A DNA stretch of 33,993 bases from positions 1-33,993 of the forward strand of contig CAZECR010000008.1 of the NCBI GenBank assembly GCA_964510495.1, in the 5' to 3' direction. Positions 1 through 8,661 of this stretch are shown one piece after another. Each line of letters opens with the position of its first letter. Within the stretch, counting starts at the first letter, position 1. A program made the translations under genes and the position numbers. The notes under the pieces were generated by a model. It saw nothing but the letters and a program-made list of their open reading frames with translations. It was not told the DNA's origin and made no database searches. The stretch comes from CAZECR01 sp964510495 (lineage in GTDB: Bacteria > Patescibacteriota > Patescibacteriia > Magasanikbacterales > GWA2-37-8).

Positions 1-1618
1 CTTCGATCTCGTTTCCTAAAACTGCCCGTTCGGTCGTTAGACCGATTTTTTTGCCGATCGCCAGTGCCGTTAGAGGACTATCCCCCGTAATCATAATTAC
101 CCGTACCCCGGCTTTTTGACACACCGCAATCGCTTCGGGTACGCCGTTTCGAACCGGGTCGCTCATAAAGAGGAATCCGGCAAACAACATTTTGTCGCTC
201 ACAAATTTTTCGGCATTTTTAAGTGGCTTCGTAGCTACTCCAATAATTCTGTACCCTTGTGCGGCCATTTTCTCGTACTCCGCTACCATTTCGGCGCGGT
301 CCTTTGGTGAAAGAGCAGCCTTTTGTAAAATTGACTCTGGTGCTCCGGCGGTATATTGGCAAATCTCGCCTGCCGGATTTTGCCAAATATGACTAACCGT
401 TTTAGTCGATGCTTCAAATGATGAATCTTTAAGAAGCTGGTACTGATCGCGCAATACAACTTTTGACAACCCAATTGCGGTCGCGAAACGTTGCACTTCG
501 TGTTCGATCGGATCAACCGCCACTTGTTCCAAGGCCAACACAGCCGCCCGAATGAGCGGCTCATAGTCGGCAGTCGCCACCTTCTTTTTGGAAATTGATA
601 CTGTTTTTTTATTGTAATATATGGCTTCGAGCGACATCGTCCCTTCGGTCAGAGTTCCGGTCTTGTCGGTACAAATAACTGTTGCCGAACCCAGCGTCTC
701 GACCATAGCCATCTGGCGCACCAGGGCCTGGCGTTTACTCATACGCCACACGCCCATGATCAAAAAAACACTAAATACGATTGGAAATTCTTCGGGGATT
801 ATGGCAATGGAAATCGTGAGCGCCCCAAGGAGGCCGGACACAAACCCGTGCCGCACACTTAAAAAAATACCGAAAAAAATTGCCGTAAGCACAGCTACAA
901 CTGCCAATACTTTTACCAGCGAATGAATTTTTTTCTGCAGCGGTGTTTCTACCAGAACAATATTTTCTAAGAGCGACCCCAATTTCCCATAGGTAGTCGC
1001 TGCGCCTGTTGCCGTTACCAGCATATATCCTTCACCCTGAACGAGCAGGGTTCCCTGAAGAACGAGATGTTCATTTTCTTTTGTATTTAAAGAACTTGGC
1101 ACCACCGCCTTGGCAACCGGAATAGATTCGCCGGTCAAAATCGATTCATCAATCAATGCCCCCGGCGAAGCGAGCAAATACCCATCAGCTGGAATTTTGT
1201 CTCCGGCGGTTAGGTACACATAATCACCCGGCACGAGCATACGAATATCGAGCGTGCTGACAGTGCCGTCTCGAAAAACCTGACAGTTTTCAGTGAGCAA
1301 ACGGTCCAAGGCTCGCAGTGCCTCGTCGGTTTTTTGTTCCTGAAAAAACTGAATAATAATAAGCGGAATTACCGATACAGCCAGAATTATTGTTTCAAAC
1401 AATGTACCAACAAAAAAATACACCACCGCCGTAACGAGCAACAACAGGGTCATGGGTTCAGAGATAATCCGCCACAAACGAACAAACCAGCCCACCGGGC
1501 GCTTCACTGCGCGCGCATTGGGACCATACTGTGCCAGGCGCTCCTGTGCCACTTCGGAACTAAGTCCACGGTACGTTGCCCTGCTTTGGACAATCTTCTT
1601 TAATTCTTCAAGCTCCAT
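1..1618 (-). CDS. Cation-transporting P-type ATPase (P2-like), C-terminus beyond window
   Basis: ATP-driven cation pump of the inner membrane. About 539 residues are visible, read leftwards from ATG at 1618, and the gene runs off the window start. An N-terminal cation-ATPase segment is followed by two transmembrane helices, then the actuator TGES motif (T162-S165), a second helix pair with PEEFP at 275-279, and the phosphorylation motif DKTGTLT with acceptor D318. The P-domain TGDSP motif lies near the visible end. The family's usual length is about 850-900 residues, so the last helices are missing only because of the window edge. PEEFP replaces the PEGLP of classical Ca2+/Na+,K+ pumps and is seen in a branch of bacterial P-type ATPases of unsettled ion specificity, so the transported ion is not assigned. 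It starts 9 bases after the sulfatase stop and is probably the last gene of the murB operon. Confidence 0.93.
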   Translation of the reverse strand, partial: MELEELKKIVQSRATYRGLSSEVAQERLAQYGPNARAVKRPVGWFVRLWRIISEPMTLLLLVTAVVYFFVGTLFETIILAVSVIPLIIIQFFQEQKTDEALRALDRLLTENCQVFRDGTVSTLDIRMLVPGDYVYLTAGDKIPADGYLLASPGALIDESILTGESIPVAKAVVPSSLNTKENEHLVLQGTLLVQGEGYMLVTATGAATTYGKLGSLLENIVLVETPLQKKIHSLVKVLAVVAVLTAIFFGIFLSVRHGFVSGLLGALTISIAIIPEEFPIVFSVFLIMGVWRMSKRQALVRQMAMVETLGSATVICTDKTGTLTEGTMSLEAIYYNKKTVSISKKKVATADYEPLIRAAVLALEQVAVDPIEHEVQRFATAIGLSKVVLRDQYQLLKDSSFEASTKTVSHIWQNPAGEICQYTAGAPESILQKAALSPKDRAEMVAEYEKMAAQGYRIIGVATKPLKNAEKFVSDKMLFAGFLFMSDPVRNGVPEAIAVCQKAGVRVIMITGDSPLTALAIGKKIGLTTERAVLGNEIE

Positions 1619-1627
1619 ACAACAAAA

Positions 1628-3901
1628 TTATTTCTCCCACAATCTCCCCTCTTCAAACATCTGGCGTTTCCATTTATAAAACTGCGCAAATTCGCAGAGC
1701 GTCAAAGGGGCAGTTGATGAAACATGTAATTCAGCCGGACAATCCAAATCATCCGGAATATCGTAATCAGTTTTTCGCTTGTCGCCAGGCACTTGCTGGT
1801 TAACAAAGAGTCCTAATTCATGCATGCCTACCAAGTTAGGATATTTACTCCGATCATCAAAAATAGAATGACCTTCAAATGAATTCGGCACGTTTAAGTT
1901 AAGAATGTGGAGGAGTGTTGGCGTTACATCAATTCCTGAAGAGTAGGTAGACACCTGTTTTGGCAGCTTGCCGTCCGGCACGTACATGAGAAAAGTATTC
2001 TGGTCGTAGTAGCTCAGCGTCTTGGCTTCAGCAGGGAACAAATCTTTGGTAAGAGCGGCTGGAAAAATAGCATGATCTGCTACCGCGACAACAATCGTAT
2101 TCTGATAGTACGGACTCGTTTTAAATTCTTCCCAGAATTTTTTAAACGCATCATCACTCGTATGGAATGAATTCAAGACATCATCTTTACCGTTTCCGTA
2201 GGGAATAATGTCTTTTGATAAATTAAATGGCGGGTGCGTGTCCACGGTCGCGAGCATCATGAGAAATGGCTGCGGCGCGGTTTGCATGAAATTCCAGACT
2301 GCCGGGAATAATTGGTGATCTGAATACCCCCAGCTGAGCGGCTCGCCGGGAATATATTTTTCAAGTTCACTCGTGCCAAAAACCTTATCGACTCCCGCAC
2401 TCGTAAATATACCCTCTTTATTAGCATACTCTTTATCTACCGCCGTTACATACGCCGTATACTCGTACCCACCATCTTTTTTCAATATTTCAGGAAAACA
2501 AAGCAGGTGATGATTCTGGAGCTTGCGGTCATTCTGAATTTCATTGTGTCCGGTTGGCGGCAAAAACGAACACATCTGCGAAAGCGTACCCGTAATCGTC
2601 GGTGTTGATGCGTTATAGTAATTACTAAACACCGTCGTGTGCGGATCGGCTGCAAAGGCATCAAGGCCGGGGGTCAATCCCGGGAATTTATTCGGGTCAT
2701 ACACATCCGTAAGTCTGGCCGAATAGCCTTCTAAATAAAAAATGACTATATTCGGTTTTGTAGCCAGGAGACGGTCAGGTAGAAATTGCTGCTTCGTAGA
2801 AGTGCTGAAAACCGTTTCGTGATGACTTACTTTGAAAGTATTGAGATCATAAAAAAGCCCGAAACGTTCCAATTTTTGTTGCAAAGCAGGCGACAATTCT
2901 ACATGTACTTCAGTACCAAAATAATGGTTATAAAACGACTCAACAATCTTATGTTCCGGCGTATTATTAAATGAAGACAAGCCAAAAACAGCCCCGAAAG
3001 CCATAAGCGCAATAACCGCATTATAATAATGCCAATATTTTCCAGTAGTTCGAGCATGCGCTTTAAAAACTGAACGCAAGAGCCAGATAAAAGCCACGAG
3101 CGTTGCCAAAAATACACCAGCAAGTACATACGTCAGCGTATTTTCAGCCACATTTCCCGCCCCTTCCACATGGTCGATCACTACTGGGCTAAAATATAAT
3201 CCGGAGTAATATAAAATACCAATATTCACAGTCCAAACAGCCATTGCCAAAGAAAAAACTGTTCCCCAGATTGCAACAGCTACGTATTTAACCGGTCCTT
3301 TTAGTCGCCAATAGAGCGTGCTCGCGACTGCAAACCCCAGGAGCCAAAATCCCGTCATAGCCGCTGAGCGAAATAGAACAATATTAAAAAATTTAATATT
3401 GGAATCAAGAATATAGTAATGATATGCAGCGTACTGGCAAACTGCTTGAACAATAAAAATAAAATAAGCCAGAGCAAAGACCTGCTTATTCACAATAAGC
3501 CATAGCTCAGGGGCTGGGTGTTTGGCAATATAGGTATGCAGTCGCCAGAATAAGATCAAGAGAACAGCCGAGACATATACCAAACTCACAATTTCATTAC
3601 GCGATAAAAAAACAACAAACAAGAGCGAAAGAATAAAAAATATTCTGTCCAAAAATCCGCGGAACTCCTGTTGCCAGAACGGATGTCGATCAAAGCGCCG
3701 CACCAAATAGCCATAGAGCCTTTCTCCTATCTGATAGGCAATAAAAATACTAACCGCAAACAAAAAAGTAATGACTACCAATCGCAGATGATAGTGTTTG
3801 TTACCGTGATACCACATCCACCCACCTGCGATTATAAATGCAGCAGCCAGAGAATATACTCTGGCCCAAAAAAACATGAATACTTTTTTAATCAGCTGCA
3901 T
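1628..3901 (-). CDS. LtaS-like membrane sulfatase / phosphoglycerol-transferase family protein
   Basis: 757 residues. The first roughly 320 residues hold about eight to nine hydrophobic helices. An extracytoplasmic alkaline-phosphatase-superfamily sulfatase domain begins at the KPNIVIFYLEGYSA strand, where the E/Y region supplies metal ligands. The segment with STPTITGTLSQMCS contains the threonine expected as nucleophile in LtaS-type enzymes, and VVAVADHAIF supplies later metal ligands. The family includes lipoteichoic acid synthase and phosphoethanolamine or phosphoglycerol transferases, which use a lipid donor to modify envelope glycopolymers. The exact substrate cannot be read from sequence. 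The start overlaps nothing, and the gene begins 5 bases after the hibernation factor stop, in one operon with it. No SD precedes it. Confidence 0.88.
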   Translation of the reverse strand: MQLIKKVFMFFWARVYSLAAAFIIAGGWMWYHGNKHYHLRLVVITFLFAVSIFIAYQIGERLYGYLVRRFDRHPFWQQEFRGFLDRIFFILSLLFVVFLSRNEIVSLVYVSAVLLILFWRLHTYIAKHPAPELWLIVNKQVFALAYFIFIVQAVCQYAAYHYYILDSNIKFFNIVLFRSAAMTGFWLLGFAVASTLYWRLKGPVKYVAVAIWGTVFSLAMAVWTVNIGILYYSGLYFSPVVIDHVEGAGNVAENTLTYVLAGVFLATLVAFIWLLRSVFKAHARTTGKYWHYYNAVIALMAFGAVFGLSSFNNTPEHKIVESFYNHYFGTEVHVELSPALQQKLERFGLFYDLNTFKVSHHETVFSTSTKQQFLPDRLLATKPNIVIFYLEGYSARLTDVYDPNKFPGLTPGLDAFAADPHTTVFSNYYNASTPTITGTLSQMCSFLPPTGHNEIQNDRKLQNHHLLCFPEILKKDGGYEYTAYVTAVDKEYANKEGIFTSAGVDKVFGTSELEKYIPGEPLSWGYSDHQLFPAVWNFMQTAPQPFLMMLATVDTHPPFNLSKDIIPYGNGKDDVLNSFHTSDDAFKKFWEEFKTSPYYQNTIVVAVADHAIFPAALTKDLFPAEAKTLSYYDQNTFLMYVPDGKLPKQVSTYSSGIDVTPTLLHILNLNVPNSFEGHSIFDDRSKYPNLVGMHELGLFVNQQVPGDKRKTDYDIPDDLDCPAELHVSSTAPLTLCEFAQFYKWKRQMFEEGRLWEK

Positions 3902-3906
3902 AAGAT

Positions 3907-4266
3907 TTATTCTTCAGGAACGTATTCTTTAACCGCTCGGCCTTCGGCCTTTTGTTTTTTCACATTCCCGGCAAGCATAATCTTGTGCTTCTTAAGATCG
4001 TTTTCCAGACGATCACGGATTGCGTCAATGGCCGTGTATAAAGTCTGGTTCACTTCTTTGACAAAGAGGTCATTACCGGGGACTATCAGTTTCGCTTCGG
4101 CAAAGAAAATATCGCCTTTAGCGTGATGATGAGTCTCCATACCCAAGGTTACCTCTACTCGTTCAATACGATCAAAAAACTTTTCAAGCACCCCAAGTTT
4201 CTTTTCTACATATTCCTTAATTGCTTCGGTGAGTTCAATCCCTCTCCCCGTTGTGGTGATCTGCAT
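3907..4266 (-). CDS. hpf: Ribosome hibernation promoting factor, short form (HPF/RaiA/YfiA)
   Basis: 119 residues forming the classic beta-alpha-beta-beta-beta-alpha S30AE domain, with the MQITTTGRGIELTEAIKEYV start, the VEVTL and FFAEAKLIVPG strands, and the basic last helix DRLENDLKKHK. The family binds the decoding channel of the 30S subunit during slow growth and either dimerises or silences ribosomes. The long-form C-terminal dimerisation domain is absent, so this is the short type. It lies 23 bases after murB and 5 bases before the sulfatase. No SD is visible. Confidence 0.93.
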   Translation of the reverse strand: MQITTTGRGIELTEAIKEYVEKKLGVLEKFFDRIERVEVTLGMETHHHAKGDIFFAEAKLIVPGNDLFVKEVNQTLYTAIDAIRDRLENDLKKHKIMLAGNVKKQKAEGRAVKEYVPEE

Positions 4267-4289
4267 ATGCGTAGCATTAAGAATAAATC

Positions 4290-5228
4290 CTATTGTTTAA
4301 TAACAACTTCCGGCTCTAGCTCGGTCTTAAAGGTATCATACACCCGTTTCTGCACTTCCTCAACAACCTGCAAGACATCGCTTTGGCTGGCTTTATTGTA
4401 GTTAATCAAAAAATTACCATGTTCGTCCGACACTTTGGCGCCGCCCACTGCAAAACCTTTGAGTCCATTCTGTTCGTTGATCCAGCCAGCCGGGATTTTA
4501 CCACTCGCCAAAAACTTTTCCGGGAGTTTAGTCGTATCGCCAGTCCACGAACTAACATCAATATTTTTAAAGAAGCTACCCGCTGACGGCGAAGCCGGAT
4601 ATTTTCCGTTTCTGCCCTTAATCGTGGCTTGCATGGTTTGCATTAAGGCGATTTTGTCGCCTGGCATAGTTTTGAACCAGGCCCGGAGCACAACATCGGT
4701 GTTACGCTTAAAAGCACTGTCTCGATATCCATATTCACAATCTTCCGGCTTCAATATGATAACTTCCCCATCTCGCCACACCTCAATTTTTTCAAGCGAC
4801 CGGCTTGTGTCACTATCCATTGCCCCGGCATTCCCGCGTACCGCACCACCAACCGTCCCCGGCATCCCAGCCGCCCATTCCAGGCCAGCCAAATTATTTT
4901 GTACTGCCAGCATTACTACAGCCGCAAACGATACTCCAGCCTCCGCCTCAATGACATTGTTTTGTATTTTTGTATTTGTATTTTGTACTTTAATAACCAC
5001 CCCTTCCCATTCATCATCCTGCCAGAGCAGATTCGACCCACCACCCAAAACAAAATACGGCACGCCTTCGCCCATCAAATAATTGAGGAGCGCTACCAGT
5101 TTTTCGGTTTCAGCCACTTCAACCATAAATTGCACCGGCCCACCAATATGGAACGTAGTGTATTTGGCCATCAATGCCCCAGGGCGAACGTGTCCGTATT
5201 CTTTTAATTGTTTATATAATTCTTGCAC
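4290..5228 (-). CDS. murB: UDP-N-acetylenolpyruvoylglucosamine reductase
   Basis: 312 residues. FAD-dependent reduction of enolpyruvyl-UDP-GlcNAc to UDP-MurNAc, the second committed step of peptidoglycan synthesis, in the cytoplasm. Visible are the FAD-binding GGGSNLLW turn, GLEWAAGMPGTVGGAVRGNAG of the PP-loop region, the PSAGSFFKN motif carrying the catalytic serine, and the C-terminal VSDEHGNFLIN and ELEPEVVI segment with the expected acid. The start is GTG at 5228, giving MQELYKQ. Residues around VQNTNTKIQNN are coded by a low-complexity A-rich TACAAA tract. It is the first gene of the leftward operon and diverges from the ATP-grasp gene with 53 bases between. Confidence 0.95.
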   Translation of the reverse strand: MQELYKQLKEYGHVRPGALMAKYTTFHIGGPVQFMVEVAETEKLVALLNYLMGEGVPYFVLGGGSNLLWQDDEWEGVVIKVQNTNTKIQNNVIEAEAGVSFAAVVMLAVQNNLAGLEWAAGMPGTVGGAVRGNAGAMDSDTSRSLEKIEVWRDGEVIILKPEDCEYGYRDSAFKRNTDVVLRAWFKTMPGDKIALMQTMQATIKGRNGKYPASPSAGSFFKNIDVSSWTGDTTKLPEKFLASGKIPAGWINEQNGLKGFAVGGAKVSDEHGNFLINYNKASQSDVLQVVEEVQKRVYDTFKTELEPEVVIKQ

Positions 5229-5244
5229 AATATAATAATACTAG

Positions 5245-5273
5245 TTGTCAAAACAAGGCTTTTTTAGTACACT
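5245..5273 (+). promoter_or_regulatory. Sigma70-type promoter giving an apparently leaderless ATP-grasp mRNA
   Basis: TTGTCA (5245-5250), 17-base spacer, TACACT (5268-5273). The expected transcription start is about 5280, with the ATG at 5282, so the message would have essentially no 5' leader. Confidence 0.6.
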
Positions 5274-5281
5274 ACCAGCTT

Positions 5282-6547
5282 ATGAAAGCCCTAGAATTAG
5301 CTCTAAAAAAACAACCTATTGTCTATGTAACCCGCGATATTGAGCGGGCTTTAGGGTTGCCACCACAGACTAAAAACTATTTCATAGTAACAAACAATAC
5401 GCCCTTTGGGAAGCAAGTGGCCAAAACCCGTCCGGGCGTACTTTTGATCAAAAACAAAACCCTCCTTGATACGCGCGAGCTCCTTGCTCATCCGCTGACA
5501 GCACAGTTCATCAAAAAAATTAAAAATCCGCATATTGTCGTTTTTAAAAATACCGGAGCTATCGAAGCCGCCTGCAAAGAAAAAGGCTGGCCACTCCTCA
5601 ACCCTTCCGCCGAGCTCGCGAGTAAAATCGAAGAAAAGATCACTCAGGTGGAATGGCTTGGTAAACTCGCTAAATATCTGCCACCACACCAAATCTTACC
5701 GTGCAAAAAAATTAAATTCACGGGTGAAAAGTTTATTTTACAATTTAACCGTGCCCACACTGGTAGCGGCACCATCCTTATTGAATCCAAAAAGCAACTT
5801 CAGGAAATTCAAAAACAATTTCCCGACAGGCCAGCACGCGTGACTGATTTTATTGAGGGGCCAATGTTTACAAGCAATAATATTGTCTGGGACAACTTTA
5901 CCTTCATCGGCAATATTAGTTTTCAGATTACTGGTCTCTGGCCTTTTACCGAACGCCCTTTTGCAACGGTCGGCAATGACTGGGGTCTGCCGTACGAATT
6001 CCTGAATGACAAACAAGGTGACAATTTTGAGGCTATTGCCGGCGCAATTGGCAAAAAACTAGCTAAGAGCGGTTGGAAAGGATTGTTCGGCATCGACGTT
6101 GTATTTGATCAAACAAGAAAAAAACTCTACCTCATTGAAATTAATGCTCGCCAGCCTGCCAGCACCACTTACGAATCACAATTACAGCTTAAGAAAAAAA
6201 AGGCGCAGCTCGAGCACACTATCTTTGGCATGCATCTTTTAAGTTTACTGGGCGCGACAAGAAGTGGAACTCCCCAGCAAATATCGGTTGTCACCGGTGG
6301 ACAAATTATCATGAAAGTAACTTCGCTCATCAACCAAATAAAGCAACGCCAAAAAAAGATCATTAAAAACGCCGAAAACGCTGGCGGCACCGTCATTCCC
6401 TACATTAACACTGAATTAGAAAGTGATTTTCTCAGAATACAATCACCAAATTACGGTATATTTACCGACATCAAAGACCTAAAAAAAATCCAAGAAAGAA
6501 GCCAGATGGAAAAAGAAAACTATTTAAAAACTGGCACTTTACAGTAA
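5282..6547 (+). CDS. ATP-grasp domain protein, probable carboxylate-amine ligase
   Basis: 421 residues from ATG 5282. A longer frame upstream exists but would overlap the promoter, so this start is preferred. An N-terminal preATP-grasp-like region is followed by the ATP-grasp fold: FILQFNRAHTGSGT for the nucleotide-binding strand and glycine-rich loop, then RVTDFIEGPMFTSN, and the magnesium-ligand pair GLFGIDVVFD and YLIEINARQPAS (E-x-N). The family joins a carboxylate to an amine or thiol through an acyl-phosphate. Substrates are not evident. The next gene, an NlpC/P60-like protein, starts 4 bases after its stop, so the two are co-transcribed. No SD is present. Confidence 0.8.
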   Translation: MKALELALKKQPIVYVTRDIERALGLPPQTKNYFIVTNNTPFGKQVAKTRPGVLLIKNKTLLDTRELLAHPLTAQFIKKIKNPHIVVFKNTGAIEAACKEKGWPLLNPSAELASKIEEKITQVEWLGKLAKYLPPHQILPCKKIKFTGEKFILQFNRAHTGSGTILIESKKQLQEIQKQFPDRPARVTDFIEGPMFTSNNIVWDNFTFIGNISFQITGLWPFTERPFATVGNDWGLPYEFLNDKQGDNFEAIAGAIGKKLAKSGWKGLFGIDVVFDQTRKKLYLIEINARQPASTTYESQLQLKKKKAQLEHTIFGMHLLSLLGATRSGTPQQISVVTGGQIIMKVTSLINQIKQRQKKIIKNAENAGGTVIPYINTELESDFLRIQSPNYGIFTDIKDLKKIQERSQMEKENYLKTGTLQ

Positions 6548-6551
6548 ACTT

Positions 6552-7322
6552 ATGCTCTCTCCTCAGGCTGAAGCAATAATCAACGACTACATCACACTTC
6601 CCTTCCCCAACCGTCAGGTAACTTGCCCGTATTACAACAATCGCCGGAGCGGTATGCGCGGTGGTCTGCGCGTCCTTATTGGCAAAGGTTCTCCTGAAGA
6701 CATTGCCGAAGAAGCACTGATTATTTCTCTGAAAGATAAAATCGATTTAGAAGGACTTGATAACGAAGGTTTGCAAAAATTTTTGGTTGACCATCGGCTC
6801 GGCGTGGACTGCTCTGGTTTCGCCTACCATGTACTTAATGCCGAGCTCTGCGCACAGCACAACAAAAGGTTGCGTGATGCATTATTTTTTCCGCAAGCTA
6901 AAAATATTTTCCGAAAACTTATTATAAAAATGCGTCCCGCTGAAAATGCTGGTGTTAAAGTGTTAGCGCACGATCGCAACAGTAGTGTTGTTGCGGTTAA
7001 CGAAGCTATGCCTGGAGATTTTATCGTCATGCTTGGCACAAACCCTAAGCATGATTACGATCATGTCGTTCTTATAACCGATGTCAGCCGAGAAAAAAAT
7101 AACACCGTGCTTACCTATACACACGCCTTACAATGGGTGGCAGACGGAAAATACAACCACGGTGTTCGCCGAGGCACCATCACGGTGAACGATAACGCCG
7201 CGCCACTTACCAAAGCCATTTGGACAGAACAAAATTGCACTGGCGAAAAAAATGAGACATATCAGCGAGCTACAGAGGCACAGACACTCGAGCTTCGAAG
7301 GCTTAAAGCTTTAGCGAAATAG
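6552..7322 (+). CDS. NlpC/P60-like papain-fold protein
   Basis: 256 residues with no signal peptide. The motif GVDCSGFAYHVL provides the catalytic cysteine at the helix start. MPGDFIVM followed by DHVVLITDV gives the PGD turn and the catalytic histidine in the usual order and spacing of NlpC/P60 cysteine hydrolases, which cut peptide bonds in peptidoglycan stems or related amides. The lack of a secretion signal suggests a cytoplasmic substrate or non-classical export. It is coupled to the ATP-grasp gene (4 bases), so one may make and the other cut a peptide-like bond; that is inference. Its last 12 bases overlap the end of the convergent FAD oxidoreductase gene. Confidence 0.72.
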   Translation: MLSPQAEAIINDYITLPFPNRQVTCPYYNNRRSGMRGGLRVLIGKGSPEDIAEEALIISLKDKIDLEGLDNEGLQKFLVDHRLGVDCSGFAYHVLNAELCAQHNKRLRDALFFPQAKNIFRKLIIKMRPAENAGVKVLAHDRNSSVVAVNEAMPGDFIVMLGTNPKHDYDHVVLITDVSREKNNTVLTYTHALQWVADGKYNHGVRRGTITVNDNAAPLTKAIWTEQNCTGEKNETYQRATEAQTLELRRLKALAK

Positions 7323-8564
7323 ATCGAGAATTACTAAACCACCGTATTTAATAAGCAGCCACGTATTCTGCGGTTTCAGCACAATCGTGAGCAAACTTTT
7401 GCGCCTGTCTTTGCTCTCACAAAACTGATACACAAACGTATCTTTCTGCCTCGCGACCAAATCAAACAACGCCTGGAACGACCGGTTCGATTTCATCCGG
7501 TCCCAAAGGAATCGATATAATACTTGTTTGCGATAATAGTGCATCAGTCCGCTTTCGGACTGTATTTTATATTTATAGGTTTTTAAAATTTCTCGCTCAC
7601 CTGCTAAATATCTTGGCACAATATCCGCTGCGATCTTGGCCGACACAATTGCACCTTTAATGCCGTCGGCGGCGAAGGCTCCGCAAAATCCGGCTGCGTC
7701 GCCAATGAGGAGGGCGTGCGCATCATGCACAAACGTCAGCGTGCCACCAATCGGAATAAGGTGGCCAAAACCAACCGCCGGTTTTGTGGGGTCGCCATCA
7801 ATTCGAATAATCTTTTTAGCTTGCAAAATCGCAATAAATTCATCAATCTTTTTAATATCTTTTAAATCTTTTTCGAGTTTCGCAAGCCCCAAGCGAAACG
7901 CCTTTTTGCCGTTAATAATTGTCGGCGAAAGCCACCCGCCGTAGCCAATTGAAAATTCACCAAACCAAAAATGATAAATCGTATTTTCAGTATGGTCGCC
8001 AAATAAAATATCACCGTAAAATACTTTTTCAAAACCAGCTAAGAACTTTTTATTTTTCGATAAATGCGGATTGAGTTTCGCAACCGTTGAATGCGACCCG
8101 TCGGCGCCAACAATAAACTTAGCGCGCAACTGTTTTTTAGCTCCTTCGTGTAAATACGTAATCAAGACCGGATACGCTTCCCCTTCTTCATATTCGTACC
8201 CCAAGAGTCCTGCCCCCAAACGAAGTTCGGTAGCGGCAGGTAATTTTTCAGCGAGATGCCCCACGAGCGCCGGAGTGTCGGTTGAGTAGATCCACGGCTT
8301 ATCCGTATGTGAAAAAAAATATTTGTCATAATCAGGTGAAACAACCCCGATAGTTGTAATTTCATTCGGAATAAACCGATCAACATCACAAAACGCTTGC
8401 AGAAGTCCGCGTGTTGCCTCGGTAACCAGGCCCGTTGTTTCGATCGCCGTATCAAGACGCGTTTTTCGGTCCAAAATAACTGCAGTAGTGCCAGTGGGGA
8501 GGTGGCAGCCCATGGTAAGCCCGGCAAAGCTAGCGCCAATAATTGCTATATCGTACGTTTCCAT
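7311..8564 (-). CDS. FAD-dependent oxidoreductase, geranylgeranyl-reductase-like family
   Basis: 417 residues from ATG 8564 (METYDIAIIG). Upstream in-frame codons are not conserved-looking and lie over the promoter. The N-terminal dinucleotide fold has GASFAG, then DRKTRL ending in the acidic ribose-binding strand. FIVGADGSHSTVAKL and ALLIGDAAGF are the second and third FAD motifs of the PHBH/geranylgeranyl reductase superfamily. Members reduce isoprenoid double bonds or hydroxylate aromatics, and the substrate here is unknown. It is a single-gene leftward unit, divergent from mraY with 97 bases between, and its 3' end overlaps the NlpC/P60-like gene by 12 bases. Confidence 0.82.
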   Translation of the reverse strand: METYDIAIIGASFAGLTMGCHLPTGTTAVILDRKTRLDTAIETTGLVTEATRGLLQAFCDVDRFIPNEITTIGVVSPDYDKYFFSHTDKPWIYSTDTPALVGHLAEKLPAATELRLGAGLLGYEYEEGEAYPVLITYLHEGAKKQLRAKFIVGADGSHSTVAKLNPHLSKNKKFLAGFEKVFYGDILFGDHTENTIYHFWFGEFSIGYGGWLSPTIINGKKAFRLGLAKLEKDLKDIKKIDEFIAILQAKKIIRIDGDPTKPAVGFGHLIPIGGTLTFVHDAHALLIGDAAGFCGAFAADGIKGAIVSAKIAADIVPRYLAGEREILKTYKYKIQSESGLMHYYRKQVLYRFLWDRMKSNRSFQALFDLVARQKDTFVYQFCESKDRRKSLLTIVLKPQNTWLLIKYGGLVILDLFR

Positions 8565-8577
8565 AGATGAATGATAG

Positions 8578-8583
8578 ATTATA
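8578..8583 (-). promoter_or_regulatory. Minus-strand -10 element for the FAD oxidoreductase
   Basis: A perfect TATAAT on the minus strand ends 13 bases before the ATG at 8564, predicting a leader of only about 6 bases. No good -35 is seen at 17 bases, so this is less certain than the neighbouring mraY promoter. Confidence 0.4.
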
Positions 8584-8623
8584 AGCCAAAATACTATAAC
8601 ATACCTGCAACCAGACACACAAC

Positions 8624-8652
8624 TTGCTTACAGGCTCTTTTAGTGCTAAACT
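8624..8652 (+). promoter_or_regulatory. Promoter of mraY, apparently leaderless
   Basis: TTGCTT (8624-8629), 17-base spacer, TAAACT (8647-8652). The predicted start is near 8659 and the ATG is at 8662. Confidence 0.6.
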
Positions 8653-8661
8653 AAGCCTTAT

